A stretch of DNA of 64,000 bases from Nocardioides flavus (ex Wang et al. 2016) (GCF_014653115.1 NZ_BNAD01000008.1:81312-145311), one strand, 5' to 3'; positions 25,974 to 36,660 are shown, counted from the first letter of the stretch. Notes: generated from the letters alone by a model not told the origin. Translations and numbers: made by a program.

Positions 25974-27410
25974 TCAGTCCTCGTGGGATGCCTCACGTTC
26001 ACGCGCCGTTCGCGCGGCCTCCGCCTGCGCCGTCCCGGCCCGCCGGGACTCGGTCCAGCCCTCGAGGTTGCGCTGCGGGCTGCTGCTGACGGCGAGCGCG
26101 CCGGCCGGCACGTCGCGGCGTACGGTCGTGCCGCCGGCGGTGCCCGCGCCGTCGCCGATCTCGACGGGGGCGACGAAGGTGTTGTTGGAGCCGGTCCGGG
26201 CGTGCCGGCCGATGACGGTGCGGTGCTTGGCCACCCCGTCGTAGTTGGCGAAGATCGTGCCGGCGCCGATGTTGGTGCCCTCGCCGATCTCGGCATCGCC
26301 GACGTAGGACAGGTGCGGCACCTTGGCGCCGTCGCCGATGCTGGCGTTCTTGGTCTCGACGAAGGTCCCGATCTTCCCGGCGACGCCGAGCCGGGTGCCC
26401 GGGCGCAGGTAGGCGAAGGGCCCGACGGTGGCACGGTCGCCGATCACGGCGAGCTCGGCATGGGCGCGGACGACCCGCGCACCGGCGCCCACCTCGCAGT
26501 CCTTGAGCGTGGTGTCGGGGCCGACCACCGCGTCCTCGTGGACGACGGTGGCGCCGAGGAGCTGCGTGCCCGGCAGGATCGTGGCGTCGGGCTCGATCAC
26601 CACGTCGGCCTCGATCCAGGTGGTCGCCGGGTCCATGACGGTGACGCCCTCGCGCATCCAGCGGGTGACGATCCGCTGGTTGAGCTTGCGGCCGAGCTCG
26701 GCGAGCTGGACGCGGTCGTTGGCCCCCTCGGTCTGCTCGACGTCGTCGATCACGTGCGCGCCGACGGTCAGGCCGTCCTCGCGCGCGAGGCCGACGGCGT
26801 CGGTGAGGTAGTACTCGCCCTTGGCGTTGTCGTTGGTGATCCGCGCCAACGCCGAGACGAGGAACTCGGCGTCGAAGGCCAGGATGCCGGAGCTGATCTC
26901 GGAGATCTCGCGCTGCTGGGGCGTGGCGTCCTTCTCCTCCACGATCGCCTCGACGTCGCCCTCGTGGTTGCGCACGATCCGGCCGTAGCCGAACGGGTTC
27001 GCCACCCGGCCGCTCAGGATGCTCACCGCGCGCTGCGCCGCCTCGTGCTCCTCGGCGAAGGCGCGCAGCGACTCCCCCTCGAGCAGCGGGGTGTCACCGG
27101 CCGCGACGAGCACGGTGCCGGTGGTCGTGCCGCATGCCTCCATCGCGACTCGTACGGCGTGCCCCGTGCCCTGCTGCGTCTCCTGGACGGCCAGCACGGC
27201 GCCCGGCAGCTGCTCGGTGATGTGCGGACCGACCTGCTCACGCTGGTGGCCGACGACCGCGACCACCTGGGTCGGCTCCACGGCCTGCACGGCGCGGAGC
27301 ACGTGGCCGATCATCGAGCGGCCCGCGATCGGGTGCAGCACCTTCATGGTCTTCGACTTCATGCGGGTGCCGCCGCCGGCGGCGAGGACGATGACGGTGA
27401 GGTTGTCCAT
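25974..27410 (-). CDS. glmU: Bifunctional N-acetylglucosamine-1-P uridyltransferase/GlcN-1-P acetyltransferase
   Basis: A 478-residue bifunctional enzyme making UDP-GlcNAc for peptidoglycan and surface glycans. The N-terminal uridyltransferase opens with VLAAGGGTRMKSKTMKVLHPIAGR. The C-terminal half is a left-handed beta-helix with hexapeptides and the acetyltransferase residues in RPGTRLG...NYDGVAKHRT. The extra C-terminal charged tail (about 30 residues) is common in actinobacteria. Confidence 0.97.
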   Translation of the reverse strand: MDNLTVIVLAAGGGTRMKSKTMKVLHPIAGRSMIGHVLRAVQAVEPTQVVAVVGHQREQVGPHITEQLPGAVLAVQETQQGTGHAVRVAMEACGTTTGTVLVAAGDTPLLEGESLRAFAEEHEAAQRAVSILSGRVANPFGYGRIVRNHEGDVEAIVEEKDATPQQREISEISSGILAFDAEFLVSALARITNDNAKGEYYLTDAVGLAREDGLTVGAHVIDDVEQTEGANDRVQLAELGRKLNQRIVTRWMREGVTVMDPATTWIEADVVIEPDATILPGTQLLGATVVHEDAVVGPDTTLKDCEVGAGARVVRAHAELAVIGDRATVGPFAYLRPGTRLGVAGKIGTFVETKNASIGDGAKVPHLSYVGDAEIGEGTNIGAGTIFANYDGVAKHRTVIGRHARTGSNNTFVAPVEIGDGAGTAGGTTVRRDVPAGALAVSSSPQRNLEGWTESRRAGTAQAEAARTAREREASHED

Positions 27411-27546
27411 GTCCGCAGTCTGTCACCGGTCCGGCGTGACGCCGCAACCGCGGGACGAGGCGGTCGTGCGCTCCACGTCGACGGGACGTTGGTCCCTACC
27501 GGGACGTCGCCCGGCCGCGGTCGACTGGGCGCAGGAGGTGATCGCG

Positions 27547-29202
27547 GTGCCGCTGGGTCCGCCCCCGCACGGGGCGCTGCGCGGTGACGTCGTCGCGGGG
27601 ATCACCGTCGCGGCCTACCTGGTCCCGCAGGTGCTGGCCTACTCCGGCCTGGCCCGGGTGCCGCCGGCCGCGGGGCTCTGGGCGGCCTTCGTCGCCCTCG
27701 CCGTCTACTTCCTCCTCGGGTCCTCGCCGCAGCTCTCCGTGGGCCCGGAGTCCACGACCGCGCTGATGACGGGCGCCGCCCTGGCGACGCTCGCGATCCC
27801 GGGCGCGTCCGCGCAGGACACCGCGGCGGTGCTCGCGCTCGCCGTCGGCGCCGTGTGCCTGCTGGCCTGGGCCGGCGGCCTCGGCTTCCTCGCCGACCTG
27901 CTCTCCAAGCCGGTGCTCGTGGGATACATGGCCGGGATCGCCGGGCTCATGGTCCTGTCACAGGCGGCCCGCGCGAGCGGCACCGACGTCCCGGACGCCA
28001 GCGTGCTGGCGCAGACCTGGTGGCTCGTCCAGCACCCGGCCCAGGCGCACGGCCCCACCGTCCTGGTCTTCGCCGGCACGCTGGTGCTGCTCCTGCTCGG
28101 TGCCCGGCTCTGGCCCACGGGCCCGGTCCCGCTCCTCGGCATGCTCCTGGCGACCCTGGCCGTCGCAGCGGCAGGGCTCTCCGACGACGGCGTGGCCGTC
28201 GTCGGCACGCTCCCCTTCGCCCTCCCGTCGATCGGGCTGCCGCCGGTGTCGTCGCTCGGGTCGTACGTGGGGTCGTGGGCGCTGCTGACGACCGCGCTGG
28301 CCATCGCCGTGGTCGGCTTCACCGACAACGTCCTCACCGCGCGGGCGTTCGGCGACCGGCACGGCGACCGGGTCGACGCCCGACGCGAGCTGTTGGCGCT
28401 CGGGGCGGCGAACGTCGCGGCCGGGATGGTGCACGGCTTCCCGGTGAGCAGCTCGGGGAGCCGGACGGCGATCGTCGACGCCGTCGGGGGACGGTCACGG
28501 TGGGCGGGGCTGTCCACCCTGGGGGCCGCGCTCGTCCTCGTCCTGGCGCTGCGTCCGGTGCTGGCCAGGTTCCCCGACGCCGCGCTGGCGGGCGTCGTGG
28601 TCTACGCCGGGCTCCGGCTGATCGACGTCGCGGAGTTCGTCCGGATCGCGCGCTACCGGCGCACCGAGCTCGCCATCGCGCTCGCCACGACCGCCGGGGT
28701 GCTCGCCCTCGGCGTGCTCGAGGGCGTGCTCGTGGCGATCAGTCTCTCGCTCGTCGACGTGATCGGCCGCGTGGCCCGGCCCCACGACGCGATCGAGGGC
28801 CTCGTCCCCGACCTGGCCGGCATGCACGACGTCGACGACCACGCCGGCGCGGTGGTCGTGCCGGGCCTGCTCGTCTACCGCTACGACGCGCCCCTCTTCT
28901 TCGCCAACGCCGACAACTTCCTGACCCGCGTGCGGGAGGCGGTCGCGGCGTACGGGCCGCAGTGGGTGCTGCTCAACACCGAGGCCATCGGCGAGGTCGA
29001 CTTCACCGGCGCGGTCGCGCTCGAGACGCTCCGCGCGGAGCTCGAGGCCGAGGGCGTCGTGCTGGCGCTGGCCCGTCTCAAGCAGGACCAGCGCGACGCG
29101 CTGGAGCCGAGCGGACTGCTGGACCGGATCGGTGCGGAGCACATCTTCCCGACGCTGCCGACCGCGCTCGAGGGATACCGGGCGGCCACCGGGCAGCCGT
29201 GA
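27547..29202 (+). CDS. SulP-family anion transporter with STAS domain
   Basis: A 551-residue SLC26/SulP transporter. GTG 27547 is preferred because AGGAGG lies 8 nt upstream and the protein then begins at the conserved PPPHGALRGDVVAGITVAAYLVPQVLAYS. About 12 hydrophobic segments follow, then a cytoplasmic STAS domain from about residue 430, with VDFTGA at the usual phosphorylation-site loop (Thr in place of Ser). Sulfate, bicarbonate or another anion may be moved. Confidence 0.88.
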   Translation: MPLGPPPHGALRGDVVAGITVAAYLVPQVLAYSGLARVPPAAGLWAAFVALAVYFLLGSSPQLSVGPESTTALMTGAALATLAIPGASAQDTAAVLALAVGAVCLLAWAGGLGFLADLLSKPVLVGYMAGIAGLMVLSQAARASGTDVPDASVLAQTWWLVQHPAQAHGPTVLVFAGTLVLLLLGARLWPTGPVPLLGMLLATLAVAAAGLSDDGVAVVGTLPFALPSIGLPPVSSLGSYVGSWALLTTALAIAVVGFTDNVLTARAFGDRHGDRVDARRELLALGAANVAAGMVHGFPVSSSGSRTAIVDAVGGRSRWAGLSTLGAALVLVLALRPVLARFPDAALAGVVVYAGLRLIDVAEFVRIARYRRTELAIALATTAGVLALGVLEGVLVAISLSLVDVIGRVARPHDAIEGLVPDLAGMHDVDDHAGAVVVPGLLVYRYDAPLFFANADNFLTRVREAVAAYGPQWVLLNTEAIGEVDFTGAVALETLRAELEAEGVVLALARLKQDQRDALEPSGLLDRIGAEHIFPTLPTALEGYRAATGQP

Positions 29203-29219
29203 GGTCCGCCCGGGCGTGG

Positions 29220-30575
29220 CTAGGCCCCGTCCGCGCCGAGCAGCTGCGCGAAGAGGTCGACGTACTGGATGAGGTGGCGGTCGGCGAGGTAGTGCTCGTG
29301 CACGCGGTCGTGGGCGTTGCGTCCCAGCTCCCGACGCCACTTCGCGTCCCCGAGGAGCCCGGCCAGCGCGGCCGCGAGCGCGGCACCGTCGCGCGGGTCC
29401 TCGAGCAGGATCCCGCTGACCCCGTCCTCGATCTGGTCGCGGATGCCGCCCACGGCGGAGGCGACCACGGGACGGGCCTTCCACATCGGCTCGGTGACGG
29501 TGAGGCCGAACCCCTCGGCGAGGCTCTTCTGGACGACGACCGTCGCGCGACGCTGGAGGGCGTTGACGGTCCGGGCATTGGCGACGGGGTCGTCCATCGG
29601 GATCGCGAGCAGGTGGGCGCGCCGGCGGGCCGCCGGGGCGAGCGAGCGCCAGCGGTCCCGGCACTCCGCGAGCACCTCGCCGGCCTCGGGGTCGTCGGCC
29701 ACCCCGTCGGCCGGACCCGCGAGCACGAGGTGCACGTCGGGGGGCAGCTCGGCGAGGTGACCTGCGAAGGCGTCCAGGACGCCGGACATGTCCTTGAGGC
29801 GGTCCCACCGGCTGACCTGCAGCACGAACGGGTCGGCCAGCGGCACCGCCGGCCCCTCCACGACCAGCCCCAGGCGCCGCACCAGCGACTTGTCCTCGCG
29901 CGGGGTCAGCTCGACGTTCTTGGCGCTGAAGGGGTCGAGCGACGGCGGGATGATCCGCAACCACCGCCGGTCGACCCAGGCGGGCGCGAACTGCTCACGC
30001 GAGAAGACGCAGGCGTGCGCGGGCGCGACCAGGTCCTGCAGGAACCCCCACGCCTCCTGCGTCCACCGGTTGCTCTCGTCCACCCCCACGTGGCAGCGCC
30101 ACACGACGTGCGCGCCCCGCTCACGCAGCGCACCGGCCAGCCCCGCGGTCTGGGGGTCGTGCAGCAGGACCAGGTCGCCGGGACGTACCAGGTCGACGAG
30201 CTCGCCGACGTGGCCCGCGAGGGTGGCGTCGTACGTCGCGCGTGCCGCGGCGTCGAGGGCGCCGTCGTCACCCGGGACGCCGTGCAGCCGGTTGTGGATG
30301 CGCTTGGTCAGCGCGAAGAAGTCCGGGGAGCCACCGATCACGAGCCAGCGGATGTCCACGCCGGTCCCGGCCGCGTAGGCGACGAGGGCGGCCAGCATCT
30401 CGGCCACGCCACCTCCGCGGGCCGTCGAGCTGATGTTCCAGACGGTGCGCCCGGCGAGAAGCCGCCGGGCCGCGGCGGCGTACGTCTCGACCCGGTCGAC
30501 CCGCTCCGGCGGCAGCAGCGCGGTCAGCCGCGCGAGCGCGACCGGCGCCACTGCGACCTCGACCAGTCGTGTCAC
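29220..30575 (-). CDS. Trehalose-synthase-like GT4 glycosyltransferase
   Basis: A 451-residue GT-B protein resembling TreT and trehalose phosphorylase, which join ADP/UDP-glucose or glucose 1-phosphate to glucose. VWNISSTARGGGVAEML and RCHVGVDESNRWTQEAW lie in the acceptor lobe; IIPPSLDPFSAKN and SLAEGFGLTVTEPMWKARPVVAS (E-x7-E type) are the donor-site hallmarks. The GTG at 30575 overlaps the upstream small gene by 4 bp. A role in trehalose or osmolyte synthesis is likely; the exact donor is not clear. Confidence 0.8.
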   Translation of the reverse strand: MTRLVEVAVAPVALARLTALLPPERVDRVETYAAAARRLLAGRTVWNISSTARGGGVAEMLAALVAYAAGTGVDIRWLVIGGSPDFFALTKRIHNRLHGVPGDDGALDAAARATYDATLAGHVGELVDLVRPGDLVLLHDPQTAGLAGALRERGAHVVWRCHVGVDESNRWTQEAWGFLQDLVAPAHACVFSREQFAPAWVDRRWLRIIPPSLDPFSAKNVELTPREDKSLVRRLGLVVEGPAVPLADPFVLQVSRWDRLKDMSGVLDAFAGHLAELPPDVHLVLAGPADGVADDPEAGEVLAECRDRWRSLAPAARRRAHLLAIPMDDPVANARTVNALQRRATVVVQKSLAEGFGLTVTEPMWKARPVVASAVGGIRDQIEDGVSGILLEDPRDGAALAAALAGLLGDAKWRRELGRNAHDRVHEHYLADRHLIQYVDLFAQLLGADGA

Positions 30576-30874
30576 GGCGCACCCCGGGGGCGGGGCACCC
30601 GGACGTGGGGGCCGACCCGCACCTGCACACCGGGCGCGGCCCGTCTGGCCGCCGCCAGCGCGACGTCCATGCGCTGGATCAGCTCCGCCCGCGCGGCGTG
30701 GTCGTGCTCCGCCACGTCGGGCTCGACGAGCTCCACGGCGCGGTGGCAGGCGACCGCCCGTCGTGCGGCGTCGCCCACGCGCTGCTCGAGGTCGTGGACG
30801 TCGTCGACCACGACCTGCACCGGCGCGGGCGCGCGCGTGGCTGCGGCTGGGTGGGGGGCTGTCGCGCGGCTCAT
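30572..30874 (-). CDS. Small conserved-context hypothetical protein
   Basis: A 100-residue protein starting at ATG 30874 after a GAGGAGG site. It has a Pro/Ala-rich N-terminus, a predicted helix (VVVDDVHDLEQRVGDAARRAVACH), then a second helix and the Pro/Arg-rich end VRVGPHVRVPRPRG. The GTGA overlap with the trehalose-synthase-like gene indicates co-translation. Its region of helix plus alternating V/R strand suggests a HPF/RaiA-like ribosome-binding fold, but this is weak. Confidence 0.5.
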   Translation of the reverse strand: MSRATAPHPAAATRAPAPVQVVVDDVHDLEQRVGDAARRAVACHRAVELVEPDVAEHDHAARAELIQRMDVALAAARRAAPGVQVRVGPHVRVPRPRGAP

Positions 30875-30989
30875 GGCGTCCTCCTCGGTCCTTGCCCCGA
30901 GTCTCACCGGCCCACGGCGCCACCGGCAGGGCCGTAGGACCCGGGGCTCTCGGCCCTCCGCCCCCGGGGCCGGGACCCCGGCCGGCGAC

Positions 30990-31454
30990 TCAGCCCAGCC
31001 TGGCGTAGGCCACCGACAGCGCGGTCGCGACCGACAGCCACAACGCGTACGGGGTGAGGAGCAGGCCGCCCCAGGCCTCGACCCGGCCGACCACCACGAC
31101 CAACGCCCAGGTGAGGACCGCGGCACCGGTCAGCGAGGCAGCGGCCGGCGCGAGGGCGTGCGGGACGTAGAACAGCCACGCCCAGCCGAGCGCCAGCGCC
31201 ACCGACGCGGCGAGCACGCCGGTGGCGACCCACGCCGGGCCGGCCGACGCGGTGCGGACGACGCCCAGCCCGACGACGAGCAGCAGCGCGAAGTTGAGCG
31301 GCCACATCACGGCGAACACGACGTCGGGCGGCTGGAACGACGGCCGCGCGAGCGAGGCGTACCAGCCGGGGTCGTGGCCGTTCCAGACGTTCGACAGCGC
31401 GGCGAAGGCCACGACGAGAACGCACCAGGTGAGCACCGGCGCCCACGCCGTCAC
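30990..31454 (-). CDS. TspO/MBR family membrane protein
   Basis: A 154-residue five-helix tryptophan-rich sensory protein homolog. Typical features are ARPSFQPPDVVFAVMWPLNF near residue 36 and the aromatic helices to the C-terminus. GTG 31454 overlaps the preceding gene by 4 bp. TspO proteins bind porphyrins and affect stress responses; the haem genes of this window are 14 kb away, so no direct link is claimed. Confidence 0.85.
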   Translation of the reverse strand: MTAWAPVLTWCVLVVAFAALSNVWNGHDPGWYASLARPSFQPPDVVFAVMWPLNFALLLVVGLGVVRTASAGPAWVATGVLAASVALALGWAWLFYVPHALAPAAASLTGAAVLTWALVVVVGRVEAWGGLLLTPYALWLSVATALSVAYARLG

Positions 31455-31825
31455 GTCGACTCCCCCTCGAGGCGCGCCCGCACGGCGGCATCGAAGGCCG
31501 CGACCGATCCGGTCATGCCGTCCAGCTCGCTCGCGCCGAGCAGGACACGCCAACGGTCGCCCTCGCGGGTCAGGACCACGGGCGCCCCGCTCGACGCGAC
31601 CGCGTCACGCAGCTCGTCGTCGAGCTCGTTCAGGTGCAGCAGGCGCACCCGTACGGGGAGCCGGGCCGCCATCCGGTCCCACTCCCCCTTGCGCCGGACC
31701 GTGCCGTGGGTGATGTCGCACAGGCCGCAGTGCCGGGTGCCGCGCAGCTTGCCCCAGACGTACGCCGCCTCGCCGAGCAGGCCAGCGTCCGCGTCGTAGA
31801 CGCCCACGATCTCGGTCACACCCAT
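31451..31825 (-). CDS. Conserved hypothetical with CGLCDITHG motif
   Basis: A 124-residue soluble protein with a fixed Cys-x2-Cys in RHCGLCDITHGTVRRKGEW (about residues 31-50) that could bind metal or act as a thiol redox pair. The C-terminal half (PVRVRLLHLNELDDELRDAV..., VLLGASELDGM) looks alpha/beta. I have seen this motif in uncharacterised actinobacterial proteins but know no function. It is coupled with TspO by a 4-bp overlap. Confidence 0.6.
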   Translation of the reverse strand: MGVTEIVGVYDADAGLLGEAAYVWGKLRGTRHCGLCDITHGTVRRKGEWDRMAARLPVRVRLLHLNELDDELRDAVASSGAPVVLTREGDRWRVLLGASELDGMTGSVAAFDAAVRARLEGEST

Positions 31826-31845
31826 GTCACGACGCTACCGAGCGG

Positions 31846-31924
31846 CTCCCCGGGTAGGAGTCGAACCTACGTCGCTAGTCCTGATTCAAAGTCAGGCGGG
31901 CCCTACCGGCAGACCAACCGGGGA
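31846..31924 (-). tRNA. tRNA-Gln (UUG), atypical
   Basis: Seven perfect acceptor pairs (TCCCCGG/CCGGGGA) with U1-A72 and discriminator G73, both typical of tRNA-Gln. The anticodon stem CCTGA/TCAGG holds loop CTTTGAA (anticodon TTG). The T-arm GTAGG/CCTAC with TTCGACT is perfect. Length is 79 nt because the variable region is 9 nt and the D-arm is long, with GGTC/GGCC pairing and no clear A14. No CCA is encoded. Confidence 0.8.
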
Positions 31925-32047
31925 TAGGAGGCCAAGCCTAGGGCCCGAGCGGACCGATCTTCACCACACCTCCACACGGGTCGGGGCCATCCCTGATGTC
32001 GCGGTGCCTGCGTGACCGCTAGCGTGAGGCGCGTGACGGGGGAACTC

Positions 32048-32992
32048 ATGGGACGCCCGCCGGTCATCTCGACCGCGGGCCTCACCAAGCACTACGGGAC
32101 GGTCCACGCCCTGACCGACCTCACGGTCGACGTCGGGGCGGGCGTGACGGGCCTGGTCGGCGCCAACGGCGCCGGCAAGTCGACGCTCATCAAGATCCTG
32201 CTCGGACTGCTCGAGCCCACCGGCGGGAACGCCAGCGTCCTGGGCCACGACATCGAGCACGAGGGCCAGGAGATCCGCCGGCTCGTCGGCTACATGCCCG
32301 AGCACGACTGCCTGCCGCCCGACGTCAGCGCCAGCGACTTCGTGGTGCACATGGCGCGGATGTCCGGTCTGGGGGCGTCGGCTGCCCGTGAGCGCGCCGC
32401 CGACGTGCTGCGCCACGTCGGCCTCGACGAGGAGCGCTACCGGCCGATGGGTGGCTACTCCACCGGCATGAAGCAGCGCGCCAAGCTCGCCCAGGCCCTC
32501 GCCCACGACCCGCGACTGGTCTTCCTCGACGAGCCGACCAACGGCCTCGACCCGGCCGCGCGCACCGACATGCTGCGACTCGTCGAGCGCATCGGCAGCG
32601 AGTTCGGCATCGCCGTGCTCGTCACCTCCCACCTGCTCGGCGAGCTCGAGCAGGTCAGCGACCACGTGATCGTGCTCGACGGCGGCCACCTGCTGCGCAG
32701 CAGCGCGACGGGCGAGTTCACCCAGCACACCGGCGGCCTGCTCGTCGAGGTCGTCGGCACCGAGACCGAGCGGGACCGCCTCGGGGAGGCGCTCGCCCAG
32801 CGGGGGCTCACCTGTCGACCGCGCGGTGCGATGGTCGCCGTCGACCCACCGCCGCCGGACCTCGCCGAGGGCGCGGCCGTCCACGACCTCATCCGCGACG
32901 TGGCCGCGGACCTCGGCCTCGGCCTGATGCGCCTCCAGCCGGACCGGCGCCACCTCGAGGACGTCTTCCTCGAAGGAGGCACCCGTGCCTGA
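32048..32992 (+). CDS. ABC transporter ATP-binding protein
   Basis: A 314-residue ABC-2 type ATPase. GANGAGKST (Walker A), YSTGMKQRAKLAQAL (signature) and LVFLDEPTNGLDP (Walker B) are intact; the C-terminal 80 residues form the extension found in drug/copper-type ABC-2 exporters. ATG 32048 follows GGGGGA. It overlaps its permease gene by 8 bp and is the first gene of a four-gene operon. Confidence 0.88.
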   Translation: MGRPPVISTAGLTKHYGTVHALTDLTVDVGAGVTGLVGANGAGKSTLIKILLGLLEPTGGNASVLGHDIEHEGQEIRRLVGYMPEHDCLPPDVSASDFVVHMARMSGLGASAARERAADVLRHVGLDEERYRPMGGYSTGMKQRAKLAQALAHDPRLVFLDEPTNGLDPAARTDMLRLVERIGSEFGIAVLVTSHLLGELEQVSDHVIVLDGGHLLRSSATGEFTQHTGGLLVEVVGTETERDRLGEALAQRGLTCRPRGAMVAVDPPPPDLAEGAAVHDLIRDVAADLGLGLMRLQPDRRHLEDVFLEGGTRA

Positions 32993-33880
32993 CCTCTCCG
33001 CCCCGGGCCCGGGTCGCTCCGGTGTCATCCACGACCTCGGCTACCGCCACTTCGACGGCGTCCGCGAGGGCTCCGGCGCCATCGCGCGCACCCTGTTCAC
33101 CACCGGTCTACGCCACGCGTACGGGCTCGGCCGGTCGGGCAAGTCGAAGGTCATGCCCTTCCTCCTGCTCGCGATGTCGTTGCTGCCTGCGACGATCGTC
33201 GTCGGTGTCGTCGTCCTCACCGGCCTCGCCGACCTCCCCGTGTCGTACGCCGACTACACCAACCAGACGCAGCTGCTGGTCAGCCTCTTCGCCGCCGCAC
33301 AGGCACCGGTGCTGTTCTCCCGCGACCTGCGCCACCGCTCGATCGTGCTCTACCTCGCGCGTCCGCTGTCCTCGCACGTGTTCGCCCTCGTGCGGTGGCT
33401 CTCGCTGACCGTCGCGATCCTGCTCTTCACCGCGATCCCCACGACCGTGCTCTACGCCGGCGCGATGCTGGCCGGGCTCGACAAGAGCGACCAGACCACC
33501 GACCTGCTCAAGGCGCTCGTCCTGCAGGTCCTGCTCGCCATGCTCGTCGCCGGCGTGTCCGGCCTGATCTCGTCGATCTCGCTGCGACGCGGCTTCGCCG
33601 TCGTCGGATCGGTGATGGCCCTGATCGTCCTGACCGGCATCGTCACCGTCGTCCAGAACATCGCCTGGTACGAGGCCGACAGCGAGACCGTCCCGGTCGC
33701 CGTCGGGCTGCTGTCGCCCTGGTCGCTCGTCAACGGCCTGGCCAACTCCTGGGACGCCGGCGTCGACACCGTCGTGCCGGTCGACGGCGCGTGGGTCCCG
33801 GCGTACGCCATCATCGCCGTCCTGCTCGTGGCCGGTTGCCTGCTCGGGCTCGTCGCCCGCTTCCAGAAGGTGGGCTCCCG

Positions 33881-33884
<4 letters not shown>
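32985..33884 (+). CDS. ABC-2 type permease
   Basis: A 299-residue membrane protein with about six hydrophobic segments (starting near residue 57, FLLLAMSLLPATIVVGVVVL). GTG 32985 follows GGAGG. It pairs with the preceding ATPase. The conserved cytoplasmic RDLRHRSIVLYLARPLS, where the coupling helix meets the membrane, is typical of this permease type. Substrate unknown. Confidence 0.85.
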
Positions 33885-34788
<904 letters not shown>

Positions 34789-34792
<4 letters not shown>

Positions 34793-35502
34793 ACGCGGGG
34801 ATGATGAACGCGACCATTGCCAAGCTCGCGCTGCAGGCGCTCCTCGGCCGGCGACGGTTCTACCTGCTGCTGGCCTTCCCGGTGCTGCTCATCGGGCTGG
34901 TCGTGCTGATCACGGCCCTGACCGACGGCGACGCTGCGTACGGCGTGCTGCCCAACCTCGGCTTCCCGCTGGTGCTGCCGCTCGTCGCGATCCTCGCGGC
35001 GTCGTCGGTGCTCGGCCCCGAGGTCGACGACGGCTCGATCGTCTACCTGCTGTCCAAGCCGGTGAACCGCTACGGCGTGGCGATCAGCAAGTGGGTCGTG
35101 GCGCTCGCCGCGACGCTGGTGGCCGGCGCGCTGCCGATCCTCGTCGCGGCGCTGATCACCGGCGACAGCACCCGGGCGGTCGCGCTCTTCGTCGCCGCCG
35201 CGGTCGCCGGCACGGCGTACTCCGCGCTCTTCCTCGCGATCTCGGCGGTCACCCGGCACGCCGTCATCGCGTCGCTGATGTTCGTGCTGATCTGGGAGGG
35301 CCTGCTCGGCAACCTGTTCAGCGGCATCGCGTGGCTGAGCATCGGCCAGTGGGGACTGCGGATCGGCCACGCGATCTCCGACGAGCTGCCCGACCCCGCG
35401 AGCCTGCCGTACGCGGTCGTCGCCAGCCTCGTCGTGACGGTCGTCGGCGTGTGGTTCGCCGGAGACCGGCTGCGGTCGTTCTCCCTGCGCGGCGAGGCCT
35501 GA
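34789..35502 (+). CDS. ABC-2 type permease (second)
   Basis: A 237-residue six-helix permease. ARFYLLLAFPVLLIGLVVLI-like opening and the RPVNRY-type block (SKPVNRYGVAISKWVV) match the first permease in plan. It starts in an ATGA overlap and ends the operon. Function is inferred from the pair only. Confidence 0.82.
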
Positions 35503-35538
35503 GCACCGCTCGCGCGTGCGCGCACTAGGGTCGGAACC

Positions 35539-36660
35539 GTGGAACTCCCCGTCATGCCGCCCGTGCAGCCGATGCTCGCCAAGAGCGTCAGCGGCGTGCC
35601 CGACCCGGCGAAGCACGGGGGCCTGAGCTTCGAGCCCAAGTGGGACGGCTTCCGCTGCCTGGTCTTCAAGGACGGCGACGAGGTCGAGCTCGCGAGCCGC
35701 AACACCAAGCCGCTCACGCGCTACTTCCCCGAGGTCGTCGACGCCTGCCGCGAGCAGCTGCCGGACCGCATCGTGCTCGACGGCGAGATCTTCGTCGGCC
35801 TGCAGGGCGCCGACGGCTGGCGGCTGGAGTTCGAGACGCTGCAGGAGCGCATCCACCCCGCCGCGAGCCGCGTCGACAGGCTGGCCACCGAGACCCCGGC
35901 CGGGTTCGTGGCCTTCGACCTGCTGGCACTCGGCGACGAGTCCTTCATGGACCGGCCCTTCTCCGAGCGACGTGCGGCCCTCGTCGCGGCGCTCGGCCAC
36001 CTCGACGGCACCGGCCCCTGCTTCCTCACCCGCACCACCGAGGACGCGACCGAGGCGGAGCGCTGGTTCGAGGAGTTCGAGGGCGCCGGGCTCGACGGCG
36101 TCGTCGCCAAGCCGCTCGGCGCGGCCTACGAGCCCAACAAGCGCACCATGCTCAAGATCAAGCACGAGCGCACCGCCGACGTGGTCCTCGCGGGCTACCG
36201 CGAGCACAAGACCTCGACCCCCGAGGAGCCGCTGATCGGCTCGCTGCTCCTGGGCTTGTACGACGAGGCGGGCGAGCTGCAGCACATCGGCGTCTCGGCC
36301 AGCTTCACCGCCAAGCGGCGCGCCGAGCTGTGGCACGAGCTGCAGCCGCTGGTCTGCGACGTCGCCGACCACCCGTGGGGCCGGTGGAACGAGTTCCTCA
36401 CCGCCAACCCGGACCGGGTCCCCGGCACGCAGAGCCGCTGGAGCGCCGGCAAGGACCTCGGCTTCACCGCGCTGCGACCCGAGCGGGTGCTCGAGGTGAA
36501 GTACGACCACATGGAGGGCCGCCGCTTCCGCCACACCGCTCACTTCAAGCGCTGGCGTCCCGACCGCGACCCGGAGTCCTGCGGCTACGCCCAGCTCGAC
36601 GAGCCCGCGGGCTACGACCTCACTAGAATCCTCAGCACCGACACCGGAGGCGAGTCATGA
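35539..36660 (+). CDS. ATP-dependent DNA ligase, LigC type
   Basis: A 373-residue ligase. Motif I is EPKWDGFR with nucleophile Lys34; EIFVGLQG, FDLLAL, EGAGLDGVVAKPL and KIKHERTADVV are motifs III-V. An OB-fold follows from about residue 215. Mycobacterial LigC acts in backup end-joining and excision repair. GTG start 35539; its stop overlaps the next gene by 4 bp. It may work with the LigD-type polymerase at 41951. Confidence 0.9.
   Translation: MELPVMPPVQPMLAKSVSGVPDPAKHGGLSFEPKWDGFRCLVFKDGDEVELASRNTKPLTRYFPEVVDACREQLPDRIVLDGEIFVGLQGADGWRLEFETLQERIHPAASRVDRLATETPAGFVAFDLLALGDESFMDRPFSERRAALVAALGHLDGTGPCFLTRTTEDATEAERWFEEFEGAGLDGVVAKPLGAAYEPNKRTMLKIKHERTADVVLAGYREHKTSTPEEPLIGSLLLGLYDEAGELQHIGVSASFTAKRRAELWHELQPLVCDVADHPWGRWNEFLTANPDRVPGTQSRWSAGKDLGFTALRPERVLEVKYDHMEGRRFRHTAHFKRWRPDRDPESCGYAQLDEPAGYDLTRILSTDTGGES

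Noticed and set aside
27855..31799. A 1,314-codon plus-strand open frame
   Set aside because: It is antisense or out of frame to SulP, the GT4 enzyme, TspO and other recognised genes and has low-complexity Arg/Ala/Gly composition.
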